Assembly: GCA_016721015.1 (NCBI GenBank)
Contig: JADKJL010000001.1
Span: 868,001 to 932,000 of the forward strand
Source of the DNA: Lysobacterales bacterium
GTDB taxonomy: Bacteria; Pseudomonadota; Gammaproteobacteria; Xanthomonadales; Rhodanobacteraceae
DNA: 64,000 nt
Direction of reading: 5' to 3'
The notes under the pieces: model-generated
Databases searched by the model: none
Seen by the model: the letters and a program-made list of their open reading frames with translations, nothing else
What the model was told of the DNA's origin: nothing
Translations under genes and position numbers: made by a program
Shown: positions 17,986 to 25,962 of the stretch, one piece after another
Layout of the letters: each line of letters begins with the position of its first letter
Numbering within the stretch: the first letter of the stretch is position 1

Positions 17986-18603
17986 GTGTCAGGCACCCTG
18001 TACATCATTGCGGCACCCTCGGGTGCCGGGAAAACCAGTCTGGTTCGGGCCCTGCTTGAGCGTGAGCCGGAGATTTCGCTGTCGGTTTCCTACACCTCGC
18101 GGATGCCGCGTGCGACCGAGGTCGATGGCCAGCACTATCATTTCGTCTCGCGCGCGGTGTTCGAGCACATGTCCAAAGCGGGTGCATTCTTCGAATCCGC
18201 GAATGTGCACGGAGACTACAAGGGCACGGCGCGCGATGCGGTTGAACCATTGCTGGCTGCCGGGCGCGACGTACTGCTCGAGATTGACTGGCAGGGTGCG
18301 CAGCAAGTGCGTGCGCAATGGCCGGATTGCCTAAGCATCTTCATCCTGCCGCCATCGCGCGCGGAGCTTGAGCGTCGCCTGCGTACGCGGGCATCCGACA
18401 GCGCCGAACAGATCGCGCGCCGGATTGCCGACTCGCGCATCGAGATCGCGCGTGCGAGCGAATTCGACTACATCGTGATCAATGACGATTTCGCCACCGC
18501 AATCGATGATCTGCGTGCGATTTTCGCCGCCCGCCGGCTGCGTCGCGATGCCCAGCTGTGCCGCCATGCGGTATTGCTTGACGACCTGCTGAAGCCGGCC
18601 TGA
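17986..18603 (+). CDS. gmk: Guanylate kinase
   Basis: A 205-residue enzyme converting GMP to GDP. The P-loop PSGAGKT is at 11-17, followed by the GMP-binding SVSYTSRMPRATEVDGQHY segment and LLEIDWQGAQQVR. The start is GTG at 17986, two bases after the yicC stop. In E. coli gmk is followed directly by rpoZ and spoT; here the mla genes lie between. Two small perfect hairpins (18633-18647 and 18659-18685) follow the stop without a T-run. Confidence 0.95.
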   Translation: MSGTLYIIAAPSGAGKTSLVRALLEREPEISLSVSYTSRMPRATEVDGQHYHFVSRAVFEHMSKAGAFFESANVHGDYKGTARDAVEPLLAAGRDVLLEIDWQGAQQVRAQWPDCLSIFILPPSRAELERRLRTRASDSAEQIARRIADSRIEIARASEFDYIVINDDFATAIDDLRAIFAARRLRRDAQLCRHAVLLDDLLKPA

Positions 18604-18716
18604 GCGGGACAACGGCCAAAGTGGTCGATGCGTAGCCGTATCGGCTAAGGTACGCGGTCGCTGCGGAACCTGTAGCCCCGCAGCGTTGACCACTCCATTC
18701 CGGCGATCCGCATCGC

Positions 18717-19571
18717 GTGAACACACCGAATCCTTCCGCAAGCATCGAATCGCCGGGCTCGACCACGGACGCTTACGTGCAGATTCGCGGGTTGCATACC
18801 GTGCTTGGCGACAAGGTGCTTTTCGACGGCGTCGATCTGGATATTCCGCGCGGCAAGATCACTGCGATCATGGGCCCCAGCGGTACCGGCAAGACCACGT
18901 TGTTGCGCCATATCACCGGTCAGCTCGCGGCCGATGCCGGCGAAATTCGCGTCGATGACAAGGATGTGCCGCGCCTGTCGCGAAAGCAGTTGTTCGATCT
19001 GCGCGAAGGGATCGGCTACCTGTTTCAGAATTCGGCCCTGCTCACCGATTTCAGCGTGTTCGAAAATGTAGCCTTCCCGCTGCGCCAGCACCTTCGCCTT
19101 CCGGAGGAAATCGTGCGCAACATCGTGCTCACGCGCTTGCAGGCGGTTGGCCTGCGCGGCGCGGCCGAACTGATGCCCGCGGAGCTTTCGGGTGGCATGG
19201 CGAGGCGCGTGGCCCTGGCCCGCGCGATGATCCGTGATCCGGGCCTGATGATCTATGACGAACCATTTGTCGGACTCGATCCGATCGCCCTCAACCAGGT
19301 CTTGAAGCTGATCCGTACCTTGAACGACACGCTCGGCATTACCAGCATTCTCGTTGCCCACGAATTCGCCGCCGTGCGCCGGGCGGCCGATCATGTCTAT
19401 CTGATTGCCGGCGGCAAGGTCGCCGCGCACGGGCATCCCGATGAACTCGCCGAGCGTGATTCACCGTGGACGCGGCAGTTCTTCGGCGGTGAAGCCGATG
19501 GTCCGGTGCCGTTCGAGTATCCGGCGCGCGACTATGCGGTTGATCTGGGATTCCCGGCAGGTGCGCCATGA
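18717..19571 (+). CDS. mlaF: MlaF, ATPase of the phospholipid retrograde transporter
   Basis: This 284-residue ABC ATPase has Walker A GPSGTGKT at 53-60, a Q-loop (YLFQNSALL), the signature LSGGM at 157-161 and Walker B LMIYDE at 177-182. The LSGGMARRVALARA and LFQNSALLTDFSVFENV variants are characteristic of MlaF rather than other importers. It would energise the inner-membrane MlaFEDB complex that moves phospholipid between MlaC and the inner membrane to keep outer-membrane asymmetry. Start GTG at 18717; its stop overlaps mlaE by 4 bases. The N-terminal 20 residues before the ABC domain are Ser/Pro/Thr-rich and may be unstructured. Confidence 0.93.
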   Translation: MNTPNPSASIESPGSTTDAYVQIRGLHTVLGDKVLFDGVDLDIPRGKITAIMGPSGTGKTTLLRHITGQLAADAGEIRVDDKDVPRLSRKQLFDLREGIGYLFQNSALLTDFSVFENVAFPLRQHLRLPEEIVRNIVLTRLQAVGLRGAAELMPAELSGGMARRVALARAMIRDPGLMIYDEPFVGLDPIALNQVLKLIRTLNDTLGITSILVAHEFAAVRRAADHVYLIAGGKVAAHGHPDELAERDSPWTRQFFGGEADGPVPFEYPARDYAVDLGFPAGAP

Positions 19572-20335
19572 GCGGTTCACGCAGACACTCGATGATTGGC
19601 GATGCATTGGCGCAGGTTGGTGCGGCCGGGTTGTTCCTGTTCGCAATTCTGGCTGCGATGCCGAAGAGCGTTCGTCATTTCCGCGAAACCCTGCGCCAGA
19701 TCTGGTTTGTCGGTGCGATGAGCCTGGTCATCATCATGACCTGCGGCCTGTTTGTCGGCATGGTGCTGTCGTTGCAACTCTATTACACGCTGGCCAAGTT
19801 TGGTGGCACGGCGGCACTCGGCACCGTCGTTGCGCTGTCGCTGTTCCGCGAACTGGGGCCGGTCGTCACCGCCTTGCTGTTTGCCGGCCGCGCAGGTACC
19901 TCGATGACCGCCGAAATCGGCCTCATGCGAGCGACCGACCAGCTCTCGGCGATGGAGATGATGGCGGTGGATCCTCTCGCTTATGTCGTCGCGCCGCGCT
20001 TCATTGCCGGCATCGTGGCCATGCCTTTGTTGGCCTGCGTCTTCAACGCGCTGGGGATCCTCGGTGCGCACGCGGTCGGGGTGAGCTGGCTCGGTCTCGA
20101 CAATGGCACGTTTTGGGGCAACATGAGCTCAAACGTCGAGGTCTGGAGCGATCTTGTCAACGGCGTCTGGAAAAGCGCTGCATTCGGCGCCGTGATTGCG
20201 CTGATTGCCACTTTTCAGGGTTACACCACGCCACCGACCAGCGAAGGCGTGGCTTATGCGACGACGCGAACCGTGGTGTCTTCTTCGATCGTCGTGCTCG
20301 CCCTCGACTTCGTAATGACCGCCTTCCTGATGTGA
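19568..20335 (+). CDS. mlaE: MlaE, permease of the phospholipid transporter
   Basis: A 255-residue integral membrane protein of the MlaE/YrbE permease family. Several hydrophobic segments are visible (around 15-30, 50-75, 148-170, 195-215, 233-253), and the conserved cytoplasmic loop with ELGPVVTALLFAGRAGTSMT and EIGLMRATDQLSAMEMMAVD is intact. It would form the membrane dimer of MlaFEDB. The gene overlaps mlaF by ATGA and is 13 bases from mlaD, so the operon is tight. Confidence 0.94.
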   Translation: MSGSRRHSMIGDALAQVGAAGLFLFAILAAMPKSVRHFRETLRQIWFVGAMSLVIIMTCGLFVGMVLSLQLYYTLAKFGGTAALGTVVALSLFRELGPVVTALLFAGRAGTSMTAEIGLMRATDQLSAMEMMAVDPLAYVVAPRFIAGIVAMPLLACVFNALGILGAHAVGVSWLGLDNGTFWGNMSSNVEVWSDLVNGVWKSAAFGAVIALIATFQGYTTPPTSEGVAYATTRTVVSSSIVVLALDFVMTAFLM

Positions 20336-20348
20336 CCGGAAAACACCC

Positions 20349-20876
20349 ATGACCCAACCCAGACGTTCTTTCCAGGTCGGTACCGGCCTCTTCATCCTGC
20401 TCGGTTTCGCAGCGCTCGCCTATCTGGCCACGCAGACGACCTCGGTCGCCAACTACACCGAAGGCGACAGCTACACGCTCAAGGCCAAGTTCAGCAACAT
20501 CGGGCAGCTCAAGCAGCGTGCGCCGGTCAAGCTGGCCGGCGTGCGCATTGGCTCGGTGAAGTCGATCGCGCTCGATCCGCAATCGCTTGAAGCGCTCGTC
20601 ACGATTGGCATCGACACCCGCTTCAAGGACATCCCAGATGATTCGGGTGCGGCGATATTCACCAGCGGTTTACTCGGAGATCAGTACGTTGGCGTCCAGC
20701 CCGGCGGCTCACCGGTGGCATTCAAGGACGGTGACGAATTCATCCTGACCCAGTCCTCGATGCAACTCGAAGATCTGATCGGCAAGTTCCTGGTCAGCGG
20801 CGACACACCCAAGAAGCCGGCCAATGCCGCGACGCCGACGACGGACGACGTGGAACCGGCGGCCAAGAATCCCTAG
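20349..20876 (+). CDS. mlaD: MlaD, MCE-domain component of the phospholipid transporter
   Basis: The 175-residue protein has one N-terminal membrane anchor (about 10-26, GLFILLGFAALAYLAT) and a periplasmic MCE domain (about 40-120, with FSNIGQLKQRAPVKLAGVRI and SGLLGDQYVGV). MlaD hexamers form the periplasmic channel of MlaFEDB. The C-terminal 20 residues are Pro/Ala/Thr-rich and probably disordered. It is followed by mlaC after 11 bases. Confidence 0.94.
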   Translation: MTQPRRSFQVGTGLFILLGFAALAYLATQTTSVANYTEGDSYTLKAKFSNIGQLKQRAPVKLAGVRIGSVKSIALDPQSLEALVTIGIDTRFKDIPDDSGAAIFTSGLLGDQYVGVQPGGSPVAFKDGDEFILTQSSMQLEDLIGKFLVSGDTPKKPANAATPTTDDVEPAAKNP

Positions 20877-20887
20877 GAGATCAATGC

Positions 20888-21529
20888 ATGCAGCGATTTA
20901 TCGTTTGGGCCTTCGCGCTCATCGCCAGCTTGTTTCTGGCTTCGTCGATCCATGCCGCCACGCTTTCCCCCGAGCAGGTCGTGCAGAAGATCGCCGATGA
21001 CCTGGCCACCAGTATTGGCGACCATCGCGACGAGTTGAAGAATGACCACGAAAAGCTGATCCGCGAGATCGATGCGATCCTGTTGCCGCATTTCGACATT
21101 GAATACGCCTCCCTGCTCGTGCTTGGGCGCAATGCGCGGGCCGCAACACCGGCTCAGCGCTCGCGGTTTGCCAAGGCGTTTTACAACTCGATCGCTCATC
21201 GTTATGCGGAAGGCTTGCTCAACTACACGCGCGGCAACGTCAACGTGCTTCCATTTGGCGGCGAACTGAATGCCAAGCGCACGATCGTGCGCACCGAAGT
21301 GGTGCTCGACGATGGCAAGAAGGTGGCCGTCGATTACGCTTTCCGGAAATCCGTCGGTGACGAGTGGAAGGCCTACGACGTGATCATCGAGGGCATTTCC
21401 TATATCACCAACTACCGCAATCAGGTGGATGCCGAAATCAAGGCATCCAGTCTCGATTCGCTGATCGAACGCCTCGAAACGCAGGGCGAGAAGGCGCTCG
21501 AGGCGATGGAGAAGAAGGCCGGCTCGTGA
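20888..21529 (+). CDS. mlaC: MlaC, periplasmic phospholipid carrier
   Basis: A 213-residue exported protein with a signal peptide (about 1-23, ending SSIHAAT) and the MlaC/Ttg2D fold: HFDIEYASLLVLGRNARAAT, RYAEGLLNYTRGNVNVLPFG, VAVDYAFRKSVGDEWKAYDV and IEGISYITNYRNQV are recognisable. It would shuttle phospholipid between the MlaA complex in the outer membrane and MlaFEDB. It overlaps the GTG start of mlaB by 4 bases. Confidence 0.93.
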   Translation: MQRFIVWAFALIASLFLASSIHAATLSPEQVVQKIADDLATSIGDHRDELKNDHEKLIREIDAILLPHFDIEYASLLVLGRNARAATPAQRSRFAKAFYNSIAHRYAEGLLNYTRGNVNVLPFGGELNAKRTIVRTEVVLDDGKKVAVDYAFRKSVGDEWKAYDVIIEGISYITNYRNQVDAEIKASSLDSLIERLETQGEKALEAMEKKAGS

Positions 21530-21837
21530 GCACTTCCCTGATTGTGGAAAGATCCCCCTCCGGCGACGTGCGCGTCGCCGGGCGGATCAACGTCGACAAC
21601 GCCGCCGCCGCACTGGCTCAGGGCAAGGCGCTCGGCGAGGGCGGCAAGGCTGGTCTGATCGATATCACGGCGCTGCAAAGCGCTGACAGCGTGACTCTCG
21701 CGGTATTGCTCGCCTGGGCTGCACAAGCGCGCAGGAACGGAGGCCGACTGGCCTTCGTTCACGCCACCTCGCGGTTACGTGCAATCGCCCATCTCAGTGA
21801 TGCTGAGGCCCTGCTTGGATTGGATACTCCGGACTGA
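21526..21837 (+). CDS. mlaB: MlaB, STAS-domain regulator of the Mla complex
   Basis: The GTG at 21526, overlapping the mlaC stop, gives a 103-residue STAS-domain protein: VRVAGRINVDNAAAALAQG, LIDITALQSADSVTLAVLL and GGRLAFVHATSRLRAIAHLS match the anti-sigma-antagonist fold. In the Mla system MlaB binds the ATPase MlaF and is needed for activity. The longer open frame upstream of the GTG overlaps mlaC and is not the real gene. The position at the end of mlaFEDCB matches E. coli. Confidence 0.88.
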   Translation: MSTSLIVERSPSGDVRVAGRINVDNAAAALAQGKALGEGGKAGLIDITALQSADSVTLAVLLAWAAQARRNGGRLAFVHATSRLRAIAHLSDAEALLGLDTPD

Positions 21838-21973
21838 GGACGCGCGAGCTGCTCGGTCGCGATTTATGGGCCCCTGAACGCCGGATCTGGGATCGCCGCT
21901 ATTTCCGCTGGAGGGTACTCCATTCGCGTCGCTGATGGCTGTGATGCGGGCATCTCGTCCAATCAGTCCGATA

Positions 21974-22795
21974 TCAGTCGTGCGAACCGTCGTCTTGCTT
22001 CTTGTCGTAGGCGCGCTGTTCCTCCAGCAGGGAGTCGATGTCGTCTTCCTCGACACCTTGCAACTGCTGGATCGCCTCGATGGGTGGTTCGCCGTTGTAG
22101 ATGGTGTAGAGCCGGCGCTGGCGATAGGCGTCGCGGTAGAAAACGTAGGGATCGAACGCGCCTTCGACCAGGTTTTCAGCATCGATCGCACCGGCGCGGA
22201 TGGTCACCAGAAACATCATGCTGGGCCAATACTGTCGGCCAAGCTCGTAGTCATGGGTTCGCGAGTAGTAGCCCATCGGATCGAACAGGCGGCCATCAAC
22301 CGGCATGCGCCAGACGTCGCGCGCGGTGGTCGAGCCAATCAGGGGCAGAACCAGATACGGGCCTTCCGCCACGCCCCATTTGGCCAGGGTCGCACCGAAA
22401 TCGGTCTCGCGCGGGGGTAGACGCATCTTGCTTGCGGGATCGAAGAACCCGAGGAAGCCCACGGTACTGTTGATGACGAACCGGCCGGTTCCCTTCAATG
22501 CATCCTTGATGTCACCTTGCAGTGCATCATTCGCGATCGTGATCGGCATGCGTACGTTGTGGAAGAAATTGCTCACGATCCGGCGCACATTCGTGCTGGT
22601 CACCTTGCGGTAGGCCACGGCGGTTGGTCGGATGACCGCCTGATCGACCTTGTCGTTGAACCGATAGACCTTGCGGTTGAACTTCTCCCAGGGGTCGTCG
22701 GTGCGCGGCTTGGCCATCGCGCAGCCCGTCAGCACCAGCACGAGCGCCAACAACATGCCCCGGCGCAGCAGTGCGAAATCAACAAATTGCAGCAT
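21974..22795 (-). CDS. mlaA: MlaA (VacJ) outer-membrane lipoprotein
   Basis: From the ATG at 22795 the protein has 273 residues with a lipoprotein signal (hydrophobic stretch then LVLTGC) and the MlaA fold: DPWEKFNRKVYRFNDKVD, NDALQGDIKDALKGTGRFVI, NSTVGFLGFFDPA and PYLVLPLIGSTTARD. MlaA removes phospholipids from the outer leaflet and hands them to MlaC. Here it is on the opposite strand, convergent with mlaFEDCB and divergent from rpoZ, so the whole six-gene system sits together but in two transcripts. The C-terminus ends in an acidic tail. An extended open frame upstream of the ATG lies antisense to rpoZ and is spurious. Confidence 0.93.
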   Translation of the reverse strand: MLQFVDFALLRRGMLLALVLVLTGCAMAKPRTDDPWEKFNRKVYRFNDKVDQAVIRPTAVAYRKVTSTNVRRIVSNFFHNVRMPITIANDALQGDIKDALKGTGRFVINSTVGFLGFFDPASKMRLPPRETDFGATLAKWGVAEGPYLVLPLIGSTTARDVWRMPVDGRLFDPMGYYSRTHDYELGRQYWPSMMFLVTIRAGAIDAENLVEGAFDPYVFYRDAYRQRRLYTIYNGEPPIEAIQQLQGVEEDDIDSLLEEQRAYDKKQDDGSHD

Positions 22796-22914
22796 TTTCA
22801 ATGGCTTCCAGGTTGCTCGCGTCCGGGTTGCAAGGGTGTTCGCTGCCCGGTCATCGCAGGGTGTGCAAAAGAGCGGATCGTACACGCATGCCAGTGATCC
22901 CCAAAGCCTCTTGT

Positions 22915-22944
22915 TTGCACTGCACAATTGCGCCCCGCTACAAT
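22915..22944 (+). promoter_or_regulatory. Probable sigma-70 promoter of rpoZ-spoT
   Basis: TTGCAC (22915-22920) and TACAAT (22939-22944) are separated by 18 bases and lie 46 bases before the rpoZ ATG. It is the best-looking promoter in the gap between mlaA and rpoZ. The mlaA promoter must lie in the same roughly 195-base divergent region but no clear boxes were assigned on that strand. Confidence 0.6.
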
Positions 22945-22990
22945 GGCGGCCAAACCGGTGTTGTATCGATTCCCCAAGAGGCTGTGCACG

Positions 22991-23284
22991 ATGGCGCGTA
23001 TTACTGTTGAAGATTGTCTTTCGGTCGTGGACAACCGATTCGAACTCGTGTTGATGGCGACCAAACGCGCTCGCCAGCTGGCCAAGGGGGCCGAGCCGAC
23101 CATCGACGCCCACAACGACAAGCCGACAGTCCTGGCCCTGCGCGAGATCGCTGCGCGCCGGGTGGATCAGCCGATGATCGACGAAATCGAAAAGCAGACG
23201 CGTGAGCGCGCCGAGCGCGAAGCGCTGGAATGGGCGGCCGCCGAGGTCGACGATGACCTCTCCAAGGGTGGCGACGATCTGTAA
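22991..23284 (+). CDS. rpoZ: RNA polymerase omega subunit
   Basis: The ATG at 22991 gives a 97-residue omega subunit: MARITVEDCLSVVDNRFELV, the conserved NKPTVLALREIAA-type block (here NDKPTVLALREIAARR), and an acidic C-terminal tail. Omega assists RNA polymerase assembly and contributes to the ppGpp binding site, which fits its position just before spoT. A 68-base gap separates it from the spoT ATG. Confidence 0.95.
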   Translation: MARITVEDCLSVVDNRFELVLMATKRARQLAKGAEPTIDAHNDKPTVLALREIAARRVDQPMIDEIEKQTRERAEREALEWAAAEVDDDLSKGGDDL

Positions 23285-23352
23285 CGCCTGATGTCCCGCC
23301 GCCAGTCCGGCCATCACGCAGCGGTCTGAACCGACGCAACAGTGAGGTGGTG

Positions 23353-25512
23353 ATGAAGGCAGCGGTTGATTCGCAAGATGCACGGCGAGGCAAGTTGCCC
23401 GCCTATGTGCTTGCGCTCGAAGACAAGCTTGCCGGATATCTGAACCCCGATCAGATCGAGCGCGTGCGCCGTGCCTATGAGCTTGGCGCCAAGGCTCACC
23501 GTGGGCAGACCCGCAAGAGCGGCGAGGCCTACATTACCCATCCGGTTGCCGTCGCCGGGATACTTGCCGATCTGCGTCTCGATGTCGAAACGATCATCGC
23601 CGCCATCCTGCACGATACGCTCGAGGATACGACGGTCAATGCGGAACAGTTGACCGCCGAGTTCGGCACCACGGTTACCGAGCTGGTCGACGGCGTCACC
23701 AAACTCGACAAGCTGCAGTTCAAGAGTCGCCAGGAAGCCGCCGCGGAAAGTTTCCGCAAGATGCTGCTGGCAATGGCGCGCGATCTGCGCGTGATCCTGA
23801 TCAAACTGGCCGATCGCCTGCACAACATGCGCACCCTCGGCTCGATGGAGCCCGAGTCGCGGCGTCGGATCGCCCTCGAAACACTCGAAATCTATGCGCC
23901 GATCGCCCAGCGACTGGGCATGAACCGGTTCAAGGCCGAGCTTCAGGATCTCGGCTTCAAGGCCATGTATCCGGATCGCCATCGGGTCATTTCCGCGCGA
24001 ATCCGAACTGCTCTCGGCAACCGCCGTGAAGCCATGGGCAGGATCGAGGCGGCGCTCGATGCCCGACTCAGTGCCGAAGGACTGGCCCATCGCACGGTCA
24101 GTCGGATCAAGTCGGCGTACAGCATCTATCGCAAGATGCGCAACGAACAGAAGTCGTTTGCCCAGGTCATGGATGTGTACGGGTTCCGGGTCGTCGTTGA
24201 TTCGGTCATGCACTGCTACCAGGCACTCGGCGCCGTGCACGCCCTGTTCAAGCCGATGGATGGACGCTTCCGGGATTTCATCGCGATTCCGAAGGCGAAC
24301 GGTTACCAGTCCCTGCATACCGTGTTGTTCGGTTCATTCGGGGCGCCAATCGAGATCCAGATCCGCACCGAAGACATGGATGCGGTAGCCGACCGCGGCG
24401 TCGCCGCGCATTGGGCCTACAAGAGCGATTCCGATCCGGCCAACAGCGCGCAAAACCGCGCGCGCGAGTGGGTGTCGAGTCTGGTCGACGAGCAGAACCG
24501 CATGCCCTCGTCGCTCGAGTTCATCGAGAGCGTCAAGGTTGACCTGTTTCCCGACGAGGTTTACCTGTTCACGCCACGCGGCAAGATCCTCGCCCTGCCA
24601 CGCAATGCGACGGCACTCGATTTCGCCTATGCGGTGCATACCGATGTCGGCAGTCACGCGGTGGCCGCGCGCGTCGACAAGAAACTGGCTCCCCTGCGCA
24701 CGCGCCTGGAAAGCGGCCAATCGGTCGAGATCATCACGGCGCCGTCGGCGGTGCCGAGCACGCAATGGTTGGAGTGGGTAGTCAGCGCCAAGGCGCGCAC
24801 GGCGATCCGCCATTTCCTCAAACGCCTGCAGCACGAGGATGCGATCGAACTCGGTCATCGCATGCTCGATCGCGCGATGGATGCGATGGGTGCATCCCTG
24901 GAGATTCTGCCTCCCGAGCAGCTGACGCGCTATCTGGAGGAGAACAAGTTGCGCGCCCTGGAAGACCTGCTCGCCGATATCGCGCTCGGCAACCGCACGG
25001 CGGATCGGGTCGCGCGCTCGTTGCTGCAACTGCAGGATGAAAGTTCATTCGTCTATCCGAGCTCGGTCGAGAAGATCCTCATCACCGGCGCCGAGCGCGG
25101 CATTCTGAGTTTCGGCAATTGCTGTCATCCGGTGCCAGGTGACGCAATCATGGGTTATCTCTCGGCAGGCAAGGGCATTGTCGTGCATCGCATTGAATGC
25201 CCGAACATGGCCGAGCTGCGCAAATCCCCGGAGCGTTGCCTCGAGATCGACTGGGATACCAGCGTCAGTGGCGACTATCGCGTCGAGCTGCGCATCATTG
25301 TCGCCAACAAACCCGGCGTGCTGGCCCAGGTTGCCGCGGCCGTTGCCCAGGCCAATTCGAACATCGAGAATGTCGAATACAAAGAGCGCGACCTGATGAG
25401 CGCGGCCTTGTTGTTCACCATTGAAGTAACCAGCCGCAAGCATCTCGCCGACGTCATGCGCGGCGTACGCCGGCTGGCCGTCGTCACGGCCGTCTATCGT
25501 CATCCCGTCTGA
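23353..25512 (+). CDS. spoT: Bifunctional (p)ppGpp synthetase/hydrolase SpoT
   Basis: About 719 residues of a full-length RelA/SpoT protein: an N-terminal HD hydrolase with HDTLEDT and the matching metal/substrate motifs (VTKLDKLQF, LIKLADRLHNMRTL), a synthetase domain with YGFRVVV and AIPKANGYQSLHT, a TGS domain (DEVYLFTPRGKILALP), a zinc-finger-like region (FGNCCHPVPGD), and a C-terminal ACT domain (IIVANKPGVLAQVA). The intact HD motif marks SpoT rather than RelA. GTG codons precede the ATG at 23353, but that ATG has GAGG five bases upstream and is preferred. It lies 15 bases before ridA. Confidence 0.95.
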   Translation: MKAAVDSQDARRGKLPAYVLALEDKLAGYLNPDQIERVRRAYELGAKAHRGQTRKSGEAYITHPVAVAGILADLRLDVETIIAAILHDTLEDTTVNAEQLTAEFGTTVTELVDGVTKLDKLQFKSRQEAAAESFRKMLLAMARDLRVILIKLADRLHNMRTLGSMEPESRRRIALETLEIYAPIAQRLGMNRFKAELQDLGFKAMYPDRHRVISARIRTALGNRREAMGRIEAALDARLSAEGLAHRTVSRIKSAYSIYRKMRNEQKSFAQVMDVYGFRVVVDSVMHCYQALGAVHALFKPMDGRFRDFIAIPKANGYQSLHTVLFGSFGAPIEIQIRTEDMDAVADRGVAAHWAYKSDSDPANSAQNRAREWVSSLVDEQNRMPSSLEFIESVKVDLFPDEVYLFTPRGKILALPRNATALDFAYAVHTDVGSHAVAARVDKKLAPLRTRLESGQSVEIITAPSAVPSTQWLEWVVSAKARTAIRHFLKRLQHEDAIELGHRMLDRAMDAMGASLEILPPEQLTRYLEENKLRALEDLLADIALGNRTADRVARSLLQLQDESSFVYPSSVEKILITGAERGILSFGNCCHPVPGDAIMGYLSAGKGIVVHRIECPNMAELRKSPERCLEIDWDTSVSGDYRVELRIIVANKPGVLAQVAAAVAQANSNIENVEYKERDLMSAALLFTIEVTSRKHLADVMRGVRRLAVVTAVYRHPV

Positions 25513-25527
25513 GCAAGGAGTCCGAGC

Positions 25528-25914
25528 ATGTCCAGTCGTCGCATCATCCATTCCGATCAGGCGCCGAAGGCGATCGGTCCGTATTCGCAGGCGGTCCAGG
25601 TCGGCAGCACGGTCTATCTCTCGGGACAGACCCCGATCGATCCGGCCACCGGTGAGCTGGTCGCGGGTGATATCAGCGCGCAGGCGCGCCAGGTCTTCGA
25701 CAACCTCAAGGCGGTGCTGGCTGCTGCAGGGCTCAACTTCGATCAGGTGGCCAGGGTCGGCATCTACCTGACCGATCTCGGCAACTTCACGGCCGTCAAC
25801 GAGGTCATGAAAACCTACTTCAGCGAACCGTATCCGGCGCGCTCGACGATCGGCGTGGCTGCATTGCCGAAAGCCGCCCAGGTCGAAATTGACATGGTCG
25901 CGGTGACCGACTGA
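25528..25914 (+). CDS. ridA: RidA-family enamine/imine deaminase
   Basis: A 128-residue YjgF/RidA protein that hydrolyses reactive 2-aminoacrylate and other enamines. The AIGPYSQAVQVG start, the SGQTPIDPATGELV block, the active-site arginine in PARSTIGVAALP, and the terminal VEIDMVAV are intact. A clear AAGGAG precedes the ATG. It follows spoT by 15 bases and precedes recG by 48; in E. coli this slot is occupied by trmH. Confidence 0.95.
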   Translation: MSSRRIIHSDQAPKAIGPYSQAVQVGSTVYLSGQTPIDPATGELVAGDISAQARQVFDNLKAVLAAAGLNFDQVARVGIYLTDLGNFTAVNEVMKTYFSEPYPARSTIGVAALPKAAQVEIDMVAVTD

Positions 25915-25962
25915 TTTTCCCGGCGGTTACTTGCGCCCGCTTGCTGCCGGTATCCTTTAGCG

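Noticed and set aside
18633..18685. Two hairpins after gmk as a terminator
   Set aside because: TAGCCG/CGGCTA and CGCTGCGG/CCGCAGCG stems are perfect, but no T-run follows either, so termination is not supported; kept only as a boundary mark.
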